From contig NZ_JAMZMI010000004.1 of the NCBI RefSeq assembly GCF_024714475.1, positions 310,001-374,000 of the forward strand: 64,000 nt of DNA. Direction: 5' to 3'. Below, piece by piece: positions 16,645 through 25,131 of this stretch. Numbering within the stretch: position 1 is the first letter of the stretch; each line of letters begins with the position of its first letter. Below the pieces are notes generated by a model. That model had not been told where the DNA came from and did no database searches. It saw only the letters and a list, made by a program, of their open reading frames with translations. Made by a program: the position numbers and the translations under genes. The stretch is from Marinoscillum sp. MHG1-6. GTDB lineage: Bacteria; Bacteroidota; Bacteroidia; Cytophagales; Cyclobacteriaceae.

Positions 16645-17109
16645 ATGAAACGCCTTTTTATTCTTTCCACACTGGCCCTATTGCTTTCCCACTTCAACTA
16701 CGCCCAGGAAAAAGTCAAACCAGGTCAATTAGCAGGGGATTGGAAACTGATTATTGACATTGATGAGGCCTTTGATGAAGCAAAGGAGGAACTGAAAGAC
16801 GATGAGCAGCTGGTTGGATCACTCTTACTTTCTTCTATTTCCGGTCTGGTGGGAGGACTACTCGACAACGTCAATGTATTTTTTGAATTTGAAAAAGGAG
16901 GAGATTTAACAGTAACCGTGGAGGCATTTGGGGAAACGGAAAAAGAGTCATCCAATTGGAAAATTGATAATCGCGGGAGGTTATATCTCGATTATGAAGA
17001 TTCTTTTTCAATCAATGAGGAATCCTACTGGATGCTCCAGAACAATATTCTGGTCAATTATGACGAAAACGACGAACCGAACAATATTTACCTTGTGAAG
17101 ATTCTATAA
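16645..17109 (+). CDS. Secreted lipocalin-like protein of unknown function
   Basis: A 154-residue protein with a signal peptide (MKRLFILSTLALLLSHFNYA, cleavage after NYA). The mature start PGQLAGDWKLIIDIDEAF resembles the opening strand of lipocalin-like domains (GxWxL). It is followed by strongly acidic helices (DEAKEELKDDEQ) and beta strands FFEFEKGGDLTVTVEAFG, NWKIDNRGRLYLD and YWMLQNNILVNYDEND, the usual pattern of Bacteroidota lipocalin-like proteins. Probably periplasmic or surface-exposed. It has no operon partner; ffh is divergent upstream. Confidence 0.7.
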   Translation: MKRLFILSTLALLLSHFNYAQEKVKPGQLAGDWKLIIDIDEAFDEAKEELKDDEQLVGSLLLSSISGLVGGLLDNVNVFFEFEKGGDLTVTVEAFGETEKESSNWKIDNRGRLYLDYEDSFSINEESYWMLQNNILVNYDENDEPNNIYLVKIL

Positions 17110-17218
17110 TAAATACCATATTTAAGGTATTTCATAACAATATTTACTCGTTTCATTGAATAGATGGTAACAATTAGTTTATTTTGTTCAAAATCTAATA
17201 CAAACACCGTCTACCGTA

Positions 17219-17371
17219 ATGAATCGAAACAAAATCACCCGCACAATTCTGTTAAGTTTCATATATGCACTACTCCTCACCTTTTTTGGTTGGCCTGAAG
17301 AAACAGCCACTCCGGATTTAGTTGAATGGAGCGCGAACTCAATCCAGAGCTTAGCTTTCTTACTGAAATAA
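17219..17371 (+). CDS. Short hydrophobic peptide, possible small membrane protein (50 aa)
   Basis: An ATG at 17219 opens a 50-codon frame to TAA at 17369-17371. The peptide has a basic start (MNRNKITRTILLSF), one hydrophobic stretch (IYALLLTFFGW) and a short polar and amphipathic tail (EWSANSIQSLAFLL). This looks like an uncleaved signal anchor. It is below common length cut-offs for gene calling. A frame on the opposite strand covers the same bases but reads like random sequence. Function unknown; the case rests on composition and on filling an otherwise empty gap. Confidence 0.45.
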   Translation: MNRNKITRTILLSFIYALLLTFFGWPEETATPDLVEWSANSIQSLAFLLK

Positions 17372-17377
17372 GGGTAA

Positions 17378-17848
17378 TTACTTATCAAGAATCCCTTTTA
17401 TATCTGCTGGTGAATAATTCACCGATTTGAGTGTTTTATGATCTCCCTTCCGGTAAACCAGGAATTTACCATCCTCTTTTTTATAGTAGGCATCCGTTTC
17501 TTTATTCGAAACATAATGAGCCACTGTATTCTTTGCTTCTTCTTCGGTATCACATGCCTTACTCATGTTTGAACGCTGTACTTCATTGAACAGCTCAACA
17601 AACTTCTCTCCCAAACCAAATTCCAGGACAGCTCCTGACAAGACGTATTGAATATCGCATAGTGCATCTGCAATCTCTACAAGGTCCTTATCCTTAATCG
17701 CTTGTTCCAGTTCCTTCAACTCCTCCCTGATTAATGACACACGTAAATCGCACCTGCTTTCAGATGGTATACTAGGCGATTCCAGAATTGGGTGTTTGAA
17801 AGTTTTGTGAAATTCAGCTACCTGATTGAGTGCGTCTATTTTGTCCAT
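17378..17848 (-). CDS. MazG-like nucleoside triphosphate pyrophosphohydrolase
   Basis: A 156-residue all-alpha NTP pyrophosphohydrolase (MazG/PRA-PH superfamily). The metal-binding motif is visible as RVSLIREELKELEQAI, with IADALCDIQYVLSG following: the EExxE pair and the ExxD pair that bind magnesium. The C-terminal part (AYYKKEDGKFLVYRKGDHKT) is typical of the Bacteroidota family annotated as phosphoribosyl-ATP pyrophosphohydrolase-like. It would hydrolyse a nucleoside triphosphate to the monophosphate and pyrophosphate, perhaps a house-cleaning role. The ATG at 17848 is chosen over an upstream one at 17920 because the upstream part overlaps metS. It is the last gene of the OPT-NSS-MetS operon. 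Confidence 0.8.
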   Translation of the reverse strand: MDKIDALNQVAEFHKTFKHPILESPSIPSESRCDLRVSLIREELKELEQAIKDKDLVEIADALCDIQYVLSGAVLEFGLGEKFVELFNEVQRSNMSKACDTEEEAKNTVAHYVSNKETDAYYKKEDGKFLVYRKGDHKTLKSVNYSPADIKGILDK

Positions 17849-17849
17849 A

Positions 17850-17963
17850 TTACTTTGAAGAATTTTGTTTTTCTTTTCTGATCGCCAAAAATAAAAAGTA
17901 TAAAAATCCCCCAACAACAAGTCCGAGAATAAATATCATACTGAGCACAGTTACCGTTGTCAT
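17850..17963 (-). CDS. metS: MetS-like small subunit of the NSS transporter (37 aa)
   Basis: A 37-residue single-span membrane peptide: MTTVTVLSMIFILGLVVGGF then LYFLFLAIRKEKQNSSK. A hydrophobic helix followed by a short basic tail, 5 bases downstream of an NSS-family transporter, is the known arrangement of MetP/MetS methionine-alanine transporters of Corynebacterium, where MetS is needed for full transport. The stop (TAA) is one base before the ATG of the next gene. It is too short for usual gene-calling cut-offs. The assignment combines position and composition; sequence identity to MetS is not strong by eye. Confidence 0.75.
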   Translation of the reverse strand: MTTVTVLSMIFILGLVVGGFLYFLFLAIRKEKQNSSK

Positions 17964-17968
17964 AGCAA

Positions 17969-19468
17969 TTATTTACAAAATGTTCTGAATAGGTATCTAT
18001 TGAGTATCAAACCCACCAATATCACAGCTCCCCACTGCGTAACGATCGAAGCATTGCTATAGACATCCCTCCAATTCCAGTTCCCGCTTGCATCAAACCA
18101 CGGGAAAGCGCTGTATCCCTGCGACATCCACCAATAAATCAAGAACACCCCAATAAATAGATTAAATATCAGGGAATAACGAAAATAGGCATTCGGAACC
18201 CGCATATCAGAGTCCAGATCGATAAGTTCCTTTTTGAATTTATTAGCACCGTATCTTACCGTCGCAAAGCCAATAAACAAACCACTCAAGATAAGACCAA
18301 CTCCCCAGACCCAATCCTGATTGGAAAAGAAGTCTAATGAAAAAGCGGATGGGAAACCAATAGCCACGAACGCTACAAAAAGAATCCACTTATTGGCTTC
18401 TTGAGGTACTCCTGCACGTTCAAGGTTCGACTTAAAAAGCTCAATCATGGGGAGAAACGAACTGAATGCGGCCAATGACAATGCAAGGAAGAAAAACACA
18501 GACATGAAATAGCCTCCAGGAACATTCGCAAAGAGCTTTGGAATAATCGTGAAAGTCAAAGCCTGGCTTCCTGACTGAAGATGCGCAATAGCTTCTGATT
18601 CACTTGCTGCAAGTGCAAATACAGCAGGCAAAATGGCTATTCCTGAAATCAAAGAAGCAGTATTATTTCCAAACGCCCCAATGAACGTATTAAGAGTGAC
18701 GTCCTCCTTATCTCTTGAGTGAGACGATATAGTCATCATTAAGCCCCAACCCGCCCCGGTGGACCATGCGGACTGCGACAGTGCCTCAATCCACACAGTA
18801 GGATTGCTAAAATGGTCTACATTGATAGAAAACATATATTCCAGGCCACTAACACCATTGTCCATTAACAAGGCCGAAAACCCTATAATGATCAAAAGCA
18901 CAAAAAGCCCGGGAATAAGTACCCTGTTAGCCTTTTCTAAACCATTCTTTATCCCTTTCCCAATTACAAAAAGACCAATAATTATAACCACAATGTAGGT
19001 ACCCACAGTAAGCCAATTGCCATTGGAAATTTGATCCCACTGGTCTTGTAGGTAGACAGGGTTGCTTTCCAGTTTTTCACTCAGGGTAAAACCATGAATA
19101 ACACTATCATATAAATTGATAAGAGAAATGCCGAGGTATTCGAGGGACCACGCGGTAACAACGGAGTAATAGAATGCAATACCCAAAGTGCAGACCGTAA
19201 TAAAGAAACCCATCCAGGTTAACTTACTTCCTGCTAATTGGCCATAAGATCCAATTACTCCACTCTTATATTTCTTCCCAATAGAGAACTCGGCCAGTAA
19301 CAATGGAATGGACCAGACAAGTAAGAACAATATCCACAATAAGATAAATGTCCCTCCATATTGACCGGCTAGTCTTGGAAAACGCCATAAGTTACCCGCA
19401 CCGATGGCCATCCCCAACGAAGCCAGAATGATCCCCCATCTGCTACTAAATTCCTGCCTTTCCGACAT
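17969..19468 (-). CDS. Sodium-dependent amino-acid transporter (NSS/SNF family)
   Basis: A 499-residue inner-membrane symporter with about 12 hydrophobic segments. The start SRWGIILASLGMAIGAGNLW continuing RFPRLAGQYGGTFILLW is the sodium and substrate site of TM1 in the LeuT fold. Other family marks are WSLEYLG in TM3 and SAWSTGAGWGLMMTISSHS in TM6. It takes up an amino acid with sodium; methionine or alanine is suggested by the MetS-like subunit downstream, an inference. The gene starts one base after the OPT transporter stop and is followed 5 bases later by metS. Confidence 0.93.
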   Translation of the reverse strand: MSERQEFSSRWGIILASLGMAIGAGNLWRFPRLAGQYGGTFILLWILFLLVWSIPLLLAEFSIGKKYKSGVIGSYGQLAGSKLTWMGFFITVCTLGIAFYYSVVTAWSLEYLGISLINLYDSVIHGFTLSEKLESNPVYLQDQWDQISNGNWLTVGTYIVVIIIGLFVIGKGIKNGLEKANRVLIPGLFVLLIIIGFSALLMDNGVSGLEYMFSINVDHFSNPTVWIEALSQSAWSTGAGWGLMMTISSHSRDKEDVTLNTFIGAFGNNTASLISGIAILPAVFALAASESEAIAHLQSGSQALTFTIIPKLFANVPGGYFMSVFFFLALSLAAFSSFLPMIELFKSNLERAGVPQEANKWILFVAFVAIGFPSAFSLDFFSNQDWVWGVGLILSGLFIGFATVRYGANKFKKELIDLDSDMRVPNAYFRYSLIFNLFIGVFLIYWWMSQGYSAFPWFDASGNWNWRDVYSNASIVTQWGAVILVGLILNRYLFRTFCK

Positions 19469-19469
19469 A

Positions 19470-21446
19470 TCAACCTTTCTTTTTACTTACTGATATGATG
19501 GTAGTATACAGGTATATCAAAATAAGTGCAAGTAAGAATAGCCCCAAAAAGCTTCCTCCCATTCCAATATGTCCAACATGAAGATCTAAACCTAAAGTAA
19601 CCAGCAATGCAATGAGTATCCCCATTAAAGCTTCACCTGTGATCAGACCGGAAGCTACAAGAAGCCCAGCGTTTTGCGCCTTGTCTTTCACAGCATCAGA
19701 CACTTGATTGCTTTTGAAACTTCTATCCACCAGGTAGGCAATCACCCCTCCAATAAATATTGATGAATCCAATTCAAATGGAAGATATAGTCCAACTGCC
19801 ACAGCCAAAACCGGCATTCGGAAATCAGAATTGATCTTCTTTAAATACAGGTCAGATATAATTATCAACACCCCAATGCATCCGCCGATGATAATAATAG
19901 TCCAGGGAAGTTCCCCACCGAAAATACCAGTGGCCACACTCATCATTAATGTCGCCTGAGGCGCGGTCAAAGGATTAGGAAATTCCGGCGTTGGGCTTCC
20001 TATCCCTTTAGAGTGCAGCAATAGATTCAAAACTGGAGCGATCAACAACGCTCCTGCAACCACTCCGATCATCTGCATGATTTGCTGGTTTCTCGGAGTT
20101 GCACCCAACACGTGTCCTGCCTTGAGGTCCTGCATGTTATCCCCGGCAATTGCCGCTGCACAACAAACCACACCTCCGACGAGAATAGCTCCAGCCGCAC
20201 CTTTTGCAGGATCTGACGACCCCATCAAAAGCAATAAAAGAATTGCGGTGGTGAGAATGGTTGCGATCGTCACTCCTGAGATAGGGTTGTTTGAACTGCC
20301 TACCAGTCCTGCCATGTATCCGGCCACAGCCGAAAACAGGAAGCCTGCAACGACCATCATCAGAGCCATAAACAGCGTAATAGGAATGTCCTTAATAATA
20401 GTGATATAAATAAAGAAGACGGGAACGATCATCACACCTATACCTATAAATACCCATGACATAGGGGTATCCAGTTCAGTTCGTAAAATTTCTTCTGTCC
20501 TTGCAGCCCCTTTCTTGAAGGCCTCTACTCCGGATTTGAACGCCGCACCTAATGCGGACCTCAAATTAACTAATGCCCACAGCCCCCCTACAACCATAGA
20601 ACCCACTCCTAAAAATCGCATCTTAGCACTCCAAAGAGCTCCTCCCAAAGCTTCAGGAGAAACCTGACTTACATCATCAAATTTTCCAAGTGCGACCAAT
20701 TCAGCTGCTACATTTCCAAACCCATTCATACCAACATAAGTTGGTATGGCAATCCACCAGGTGATCACTCCTCCCATAAAGACAAGGGTCGCTATATTAA
20801 GACCAACAATATAGCCTACTGCCACCAGAGCCGGAGACAGGTTTAAACTGAAGTACAAATAGGCCTTGTCCCTTATGACAGTCGCCCTTTCAAATATACC
20901 ATGCCACAATCCCATTGCTTCCGCTCCAAACTTGAATATGGCTCCAATCAAACTACCGTAGATTAAGAACTTCACGGATTTACCCCCCTTCTCTCCTGAC
21001 TTCAGTACCTCGGCGGTTGCAACCCCTTCCGGAAACATTAATTTCTCCTTGACAATCAAAGCACTTCGCAATGGAACAGTAAATAAAACTCCAAGGACTC
21101 CTCCACAAATGGATATTATGGTCGTTTCGAAATAATTAAACTCCTGCCAATACCCCATGATCACCAGTGCCGGTATCGTAAAGATCACGCCGGCAGCAAG
21201 AGACTCACCGGCAGACGCTGCAGTTTGAACAAGATTGTTTTCAAGAATATTCGAGTTCTTGAAAAGTTTAAGAATAGCCATTGAAATAACCGCTGCAGGA
21301 ATTGATGCAGAGACAGTTAATCCGGAAAATAAACCAAAGTATGCATTAGCCGCTCCCAGAATTATTGAGAGCGAGGCACCAATGAGAATAGATTTAAAAG
21401 TAAGTTCTGTAAGACGCGTTTCGGGAGAGATGTGGGGTTGGGACAT
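19470..21446 (-). CDS. OPT-family oligopeptide transporter
   Basis: A 658-residue inner-membrane protein of the OPT family with about 15 hydrophobic segments. Family-typical pieces are TFKSILIGASLSIILGAANA, YFGLFSGLTVSASIPAAVIS, FPEGVATAEVLKSGE and SSNNPISGVTIATILTTAIL. OPT proteins of this prokaryotic branch are thought to import oligopeptides with protons or sodium; some relatives carry metal chelates. It is the first gene of a minus-strand operon with an NSS amino-acid transporter, its small subunit and a MazG-like hydrolase, which fits a role in peptide and amino-acid uptake. A TAGATTTT box at 21470-21477 may be its promoter. Confidence 0.93.
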   Translation of the reverse strand: MSQPHISPETRLTELTFKSILIGASLSIILGAANAYFGLFSGLTVSASIPAAVISMAILKLFKNSNILENNLVQTAASAGESLAAGVIFTIPALVIMGYWQEFNYFETTIISICGGVLGVLFTVPLRSALIVKEKLMFPEGVATAEVLKSGEKGGKSVKFLIYGSLIGAIFKFGAEAMGLWHGIFERATVIRDKAYLYFSLNLSPALVAVGYIVGLNIATLVFMGGVITWWIAIPTYVGMNGFGNVAAELVALGKFDDVSQVSPEALGGALWSAKMRFLGVGSMVVGGLWALVNLRSALGAAFKSGVEAFKKGAARTEEILRTELDTPMSWVFIGIGVMIVPVFFIYITIIKDIPITLFMALMMVVAGFLFSAVAGYMAGLVGSSNNPISGVTIATILTTAILLLLLMGSSDPAKGAAGAILVGGVVCCAAAIAGDNMQDLKAGHVLGATPRNQQIMQMIGVVAGALLIAPVLNLLLHSKGIGSPTPEFPNPLTAPQATLMMSVATGIFGGELPWTIIIIGGCIGVLIIISDLYLKKINSDFRMPVLAVAVGLYLPFELDSSIFIGGVIAYLVDRSFKSNQVSDAVKDKAQNAGLLVASGLITGEALMGILIALLVTLGLDLHVGHIGMGGSFLGLFLLALILIYLYTTIISVSKKKG

Positions 21447-21469
21447 AACAATACCAGGTTAATGAAATT

Positions 21470-21477
21470 AAAATCTA
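21470..21477 (-). promoter_or_regulatory. Possible -7 element of the OPT operon (TAGATTTT)
   Basis: On the minus strand TAGATTTT differs from TAnnTTTG only in the last base and lies 23 bases before the ATG at 21446. It sits between the upstream terminator and the gene, the expected place for a promoter. No good -33 box. Confidence 0.3.
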
Positions 21478-21502
21478 GTAAAAATTAGTTCTTCTTGAAA
21501 CA

Positions 21503-21528
21503 AAAAAGGTGACCTTAAGTCACCTTTT
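21503..21528 (-). terminator. Terminator of the tail-specific protease gene
   Basis: AAAAGGTGAC and GTCACCTTTT enclose a five-base loop; on the minus strand the stem is followed by a T-rich tail. It is about 90 bases after the stop of the protease gene (21620) and upstream of the OPT operon. Confidence 0.75.
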
Positions 21529-21619
21529 AAAACCTTGAAGATAAAGACAAATACCACTTTGTTCTATTGATTTACTGCATATTATATTGATGGCAGCATA
21601 GACTCTCAAGCGGTATGGT

Positions 21620-23722
21620 TTAAATCTTTCTTGATAATTCTGCTAGTAGCCTTAATCCTTCCTTCAAATACGGATCATCCGAGAGCTTTTCCTCCGTTTC
21701 ATCTTCTGTAACGACTTCATCCGCATCAATTGAAGTCGCCAAATCATCTGTACCGTCCTGATTCTTGCGAGTATCGAAATTTAGCGATATCTGGTTGTCC
21801 GCATTCATCCTTTTTATCTTGTTAACCTCATTGAGGAGATCAATAAGGTCCTTATCATCCGACAAATGCTTCTGATAGATTTTACTAAGCTTCTCGATCA
21901 TCTCATCAGTCACTTTATTTGTGCTGTAAAATCTTGATGTCTTAATCTCATCCCATGGCAAGGCGTTCGGTCTACTACCCTCTCCAAACTCTTCCCCATC
22001 ATAAGGTGAAGGAAACGCTATATCAGGAGCCACTCCAAGTCTCTGTGTGCTGCTACCAGTCACTCGATAAAATTTAGCCAGCGTCAACTTTAGCTGTCCT
22101 ACCGGCAAATCACCTGAGAGCACCTCCGACCTCATTCTTACCAGCTCATCCACTTCATCTTTTGAAAAATTCTTGCTCAGGACTTCCCTTTTCAGCTCAT
22201 TAGCTACTGAACGCTCTAATCCTATCAGGTTCTGAACCGTACCTTTCCCAAAGGAGTTTTCCCCGAGAACGATTCCTCGTTTATAGTCCTGGATAGCACC
22301 TGAAAAAATCTCGGAGGCTGATGCACTGTAGCGGTTAATCAATACGGCCAACGGACCATCATAAAACACCCCATCGTCCTCATCCTCATGTACATCAACC
22401 ATTTCAAGTGGGTTCTTAACCTGAACAACCGGACCATCAGGAATAAACAACCCTGTTAAAGTAATTGCTTCATCAAGTGACCCTCCTCCATTATATCTAA
22501 GATCTATCATCAGGCCATCAATGCCATCCGCCTGCAGGTCAGTGATCAACTTCTTTACATCTCTGGTGGTACTCTTGTAGTCCGGAACACCTTTACTCCT
22601 TTCATCAAAATCGATGTAAAAACTGGGGACGGTTATAACTCCCAATTTGTAAACTTTATTACCTTCTGTTATTGGAATAATTTCAGCTTTGGCTGAAGAT
22701 TCCTCCAACTTAATCTTGTCTCTCACCAACCTTAAGGTATCCGGAAGAGTACCCATTTCCTGGTTTGCTTTCAAAATTTGCAATCTCACCACAGTTCCTT
22801 TCGGACCTCTGATCTTTTGAACCACATCATCCAGTCGCCAGCCTATTACATCTTCATATTCCCCGTCATCTCCCTGAGCCACACCCACGATCTTATCATC
22901 CTTCTGTAGAAACTTGCTTTTGTATGCAGGCCCTCCTGGTATCACATCAGCTATCACCGTATAATCCAACTGCTGCGTTAATCGCGCCCCAATACCCTCC
23001 AGTGATTTGGACATTTCAATCTTAAAATTATCCCGATCTATAGGCGAGAAGAAATCTGTATGGGGATCATATGCACTTGTAAACGCATTCATATAGGCCT
23101 GATACACATCCTCACTGTTATATTGTATCAACGCCTTTTCAATTCGATTGTACCGTTTGGTTAGGGACGTACATATATCATCCCATTCTTTACCTGCCAG
23201 CTTATAACTAAGCGCCTGATTCTTTATGATCTTCCTCCATATCTCATTGAGCTCTTCGGTGGTTTCAGGCCACGGCATTTTTGATCGGTCCGCTACCAAA
23301 TATTCATCCTCAGAGTAATCGAACTCATTTTCAAGTAAGGTATACACATGAGCTATGCGCTGTAAGGCCCGCTCACGATATAAAGTGAATACCTGAAAGC
23401 CAAATTCCACATCCCCATCCAGAATCGCATCATCTAGGTCATCTTTGTATTTCTCAAAATAGGCCACATCATTAGCAAGAAAGTATGACTTATTAGGATC
23501 AAGGGATGAAAAGTAGTTATTGAATATGGTGTTTGACAACGAGTCATCAATAAACACCTTGTTGTAATGATAGTTATTCAATAGCCCTACGATCACCTTC
23601 GTTTCTATGGCGTGCTCCGGCTTAGGCGCTAATTCCTGAAGGGAATCTACCTGCGCAAATGAACTTGTTACAAGACCAAGAAATAAAACTATCCCTAATA
23701 TATATCTCCTCACATCTCTCAT
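21620..23722 (-). CDS. prc: Tail-specific (C-terminal processing) protease, S41 family
   Basis: A 700-residue periplasmic serine protease of the Prc/Tsp type. It has a signal peptide (RRYILGIVLFLGLVTSSFAQ), an N-terminal helical domain (HYNKVFIDDSLSNTIFNNYF, SLDPNKSYFL), a PDZ domain (LEGIGARLTQQLDYTVIADV), and the S41 core with the nucleophile region NRYSASASEIFSGAI and general-base lysine in SFGKGTVQNL. A C-terminal extension carries KLTLAKFYRVTGSSTQRLGV, PDIAFPSPYDGEEFGE and an acidic tail. Length is near that of E. coli Prc. It degrades or trims proteins from their C-termini in the periplasm. It is a single-gene unit. Confidence 0.94.
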   Translation of the reverse strand: MRDVRRYILGIVLFLGLVTSSFAQVDSLQELAPKPEHAIETKVIVGLLNNYHYNKVFIDDSLSNTIFNNYFSSLDPNKSYFLANDVAYFEKYKDDLDDAILDGDVEFGFQVFTLYRERALQRIAHVYTLLENEFDYSEDEYLVADRSKMPWPETTEELNEIWRKIIKNQALSYKLAGKEWDDICTSLTKRYNRIEKALIQYNSEDVYQAYMNAFTSAYDPHTDFFSPIDRDNFKIEMSKSLEGIGARLTQQLDYTVIADVIPGGPAYKSKFLQKDDKIVGVAQGDDGEYEDVIGWRLDDVVQKIRGPKGTVVRLQILKANQEMGTLPDTLRLVRDKIKLEESSAKAEIIPITEGNKVYKLGVITVPSFYIDFDERSKGVPDYKSTTRDVKKLITDLQADGIDGLMIDLRYNGGGSLDEAITLTGLFIPDGPVVQVKNPLEMVDVHEDEDDGVFYDGPLAVLINRYSASASEIFSGAIQDYKRGIVLGENSFGKGTVQNLIGLERSVANELKREVLSKNFSKDEVDELVRMRSEVLSGDLPVGQLKLTLAKFYRVTGSSTQRLGVAPDIAFPSPYDGEEFGEGSRPNALPWDEIKTSRFYSTNKVTDEMIEKLSKIYQKHLSDDKDLIDLLNEVNKIKRMNADNQISLNFDTRKNQDGTDDLATSIDADEVVTEDETEEKLSDDPYLKEGLRLLAELSRKI

Positions 23723-23849
23723 AATGTTGACCTTTTAATTCTTCACTGGTATAAACTTGCAAGTAACATGCCGTCTTTTAATTAACACAGCTTATTGCCA
23801 GATTATCACGGCAATGAGATGTTAAAAGTTATTAAAAACCGGAATAAAA

Positions 23850-24806
23850 TCATTCATGATCCCATACCAAAGCAGCAGCACCAAGTATGGCAGCGTTCTT
23901 TTTAAGCATTCCGGAAGGCAGTAATTTTACTTTTCCTTTATAAAATGGAAGAAGGTTTCCCTCAAGATGTCGTCTTGTAGGCTCAAAAATCCATTCACCT
24001 GCCTTAGCCAATCCTCCGAGAAGGAAAAAAGCTTCAGGGTGCGAAAATGTTGTGAAGTTTGCCAGTTGCTCTCCAAGAATTCTCCCCGTCATCTCGAAAG
24101 CTTTGATAGCAATAGGATCACCGTCTTCAGCTGCTTTGGTGATAGTTTCTCCGTGCAGATTGTTATATGAATAGTTTCTCAAAACACTATCTTCCAATGA
24201 ATCAGACAAGAGGTGAAAAACTGTTCTTTTGATTCCCGTTGATGACACATAGGCTTCCAGTCCGCCTCTACGGCCCAGTCCTGTCATTCGTCCATTTGGA
24301 TCAATAACCACATGCCCCAACTCCCCGGCTTGAGAATCAAAACCATATACGAGTTTACCATTACAGACTATACCACTACCAAGTCCGGTACCCAGGGTAA
24401 TGACCATGAAATCTTTCATGTTCTGAGCGTTACCGTAGATCATCTCTCCAATGGCCGCAGCACTTGCGTCATTAGTGATATAAACGGGGTGATCAAATCG
24501 CTTCCCGAACTCCTCAGAAAATGGCACTACTCCTTTCCACTTCAAGTTGGCGGCGTACTCAATTGTACCTCTGTAATAGTTGGCATTAGGAGCTCCTACT
24601 CCATACCCAACAATTTCATGTTCAAAATCAAGTTTTCCTCTAAGTTCCTGAACCAATTTCTGGAGGTGATCGAGGTACTCTCCAAAATCTTCATACTTTA
24701 CGGTGCTAAAATCTTCATGGACAAACAGCTCTCCCTCCCTGTCTACTAACCCTACTTTGGTGAGAGTGCCTCCAATGTCAATTCCAACAGCTAATTTCTT
24801 ACTCAT
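23850..24806 (-). CDS. ROK-family sugar kinase (glucokinase-like) without zinc cysteines
   Basis: A 318-residue ROK protein: ATP site VGIDIGGTLTKVGLVDREG, catalytic ITNDASAAAIGEMIYG, and VITLGTGLGSGIVCNGKLVY. It most likely phosphorylates glucose or a related sugar with ATP. Normal ROK kinases bind a structural zinc with a His and three Cys in the motif GHxxxxxxGxxCxCGxxGCxE. Here GELGHVVIDPNGRM is followed by TGLGRRGGLEAYVSS, so the His is kept but all three Cys positions (residues ~174-181) are Thr, Leu or Gly. The substrate-binding ELGH is intact. There is no DNA-binding domain, so it is a kinase rather than a repressor. It has a full promoter (24828-24857). Confidence 0.87.
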   Translation of the reverse strand: MSKKLAVGIDIGGTLTKVGLVDREGELFVHEDFSTVKYEDFGEYLDHLQKLVQELRGKLDFEHEIVGYGVGAPNANYYRGTIEYAANLKWKGVVPFSEEFGKRFDHPVYITNDASAAAIGEMIYGNAQNMKDFMVITLGTGLGSGIVCNGKLVYGFDSQAGELGHVVIDPNGRMTGLGRRGGLEAYVSSTGIKRTVFHLLSDSLEDSVLRNYSYNNLHGETITKAAEDGDPIAIKAFEMTGRILGEQLANFTTFSHPEAFFLLGGLAKAGEWIFEPTRRHLEGNLLPFYKGKVKLLPSGMLKKNAAILGAAALVWDHE

Positions 24807-25131
24807 AAATCAATCTTTTCAATTCGCCAAAGATATGAAAGTGCGGTTTCTTACAAACAAGAAAAAGGGAATACATATCATTTACATACCGCACCGCACG
24901 AATTGATATTTTGGTAAGCAAAAAATGCTGGCTCCATAAAACTATAATTATCTCCCCCAGTAGTAAATAACAGTCATAACTTACAATCCAGTTATTCTTT
25001 CTTAATTTTCAATATGGGATTGCTATGGTTTAACTATTAGGCATTTTGAGGGGTTAAAGTATAATTTACAAGGAATTCGGCTCCATTTGGCGACACCTAA
25101 ATCGCGGTCATAATCTTATTGATTACAGTAT
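24807..25131. other. 325-base divergent intergenic region
   Basis: This gap lies between the ROK kinase (minus) and the GGCT-like gene (plus). It holds the ROK promoter at 24828-24857. The rest is AT-rich; a TATAATTTAC string near 25059 might serve the plus-strand gene. I see no hairpin of note, small gene or RNA. Confidence 0.5.
24828..24857 (-). promoter_or_regulatory. Promoter of the ROK kinase gene (-33 TTTG, -7 TATCTTTG)
   Basis: On the minus strand TTTG (24854-24857), an 18-base spacer and TATCTTTG (24828-24835) match the Bacteroidota consensus exactly. The ATG at 24806 is 21 bases further on. Confidence 0.65.

Noticed and set aside
17188-17388. Minus-strand 66-codon frame opposite the 50-residue peptide
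   Set aside because: Its sequence reads like random translation, and it overlaps the 3' end of the MazG-like gene.
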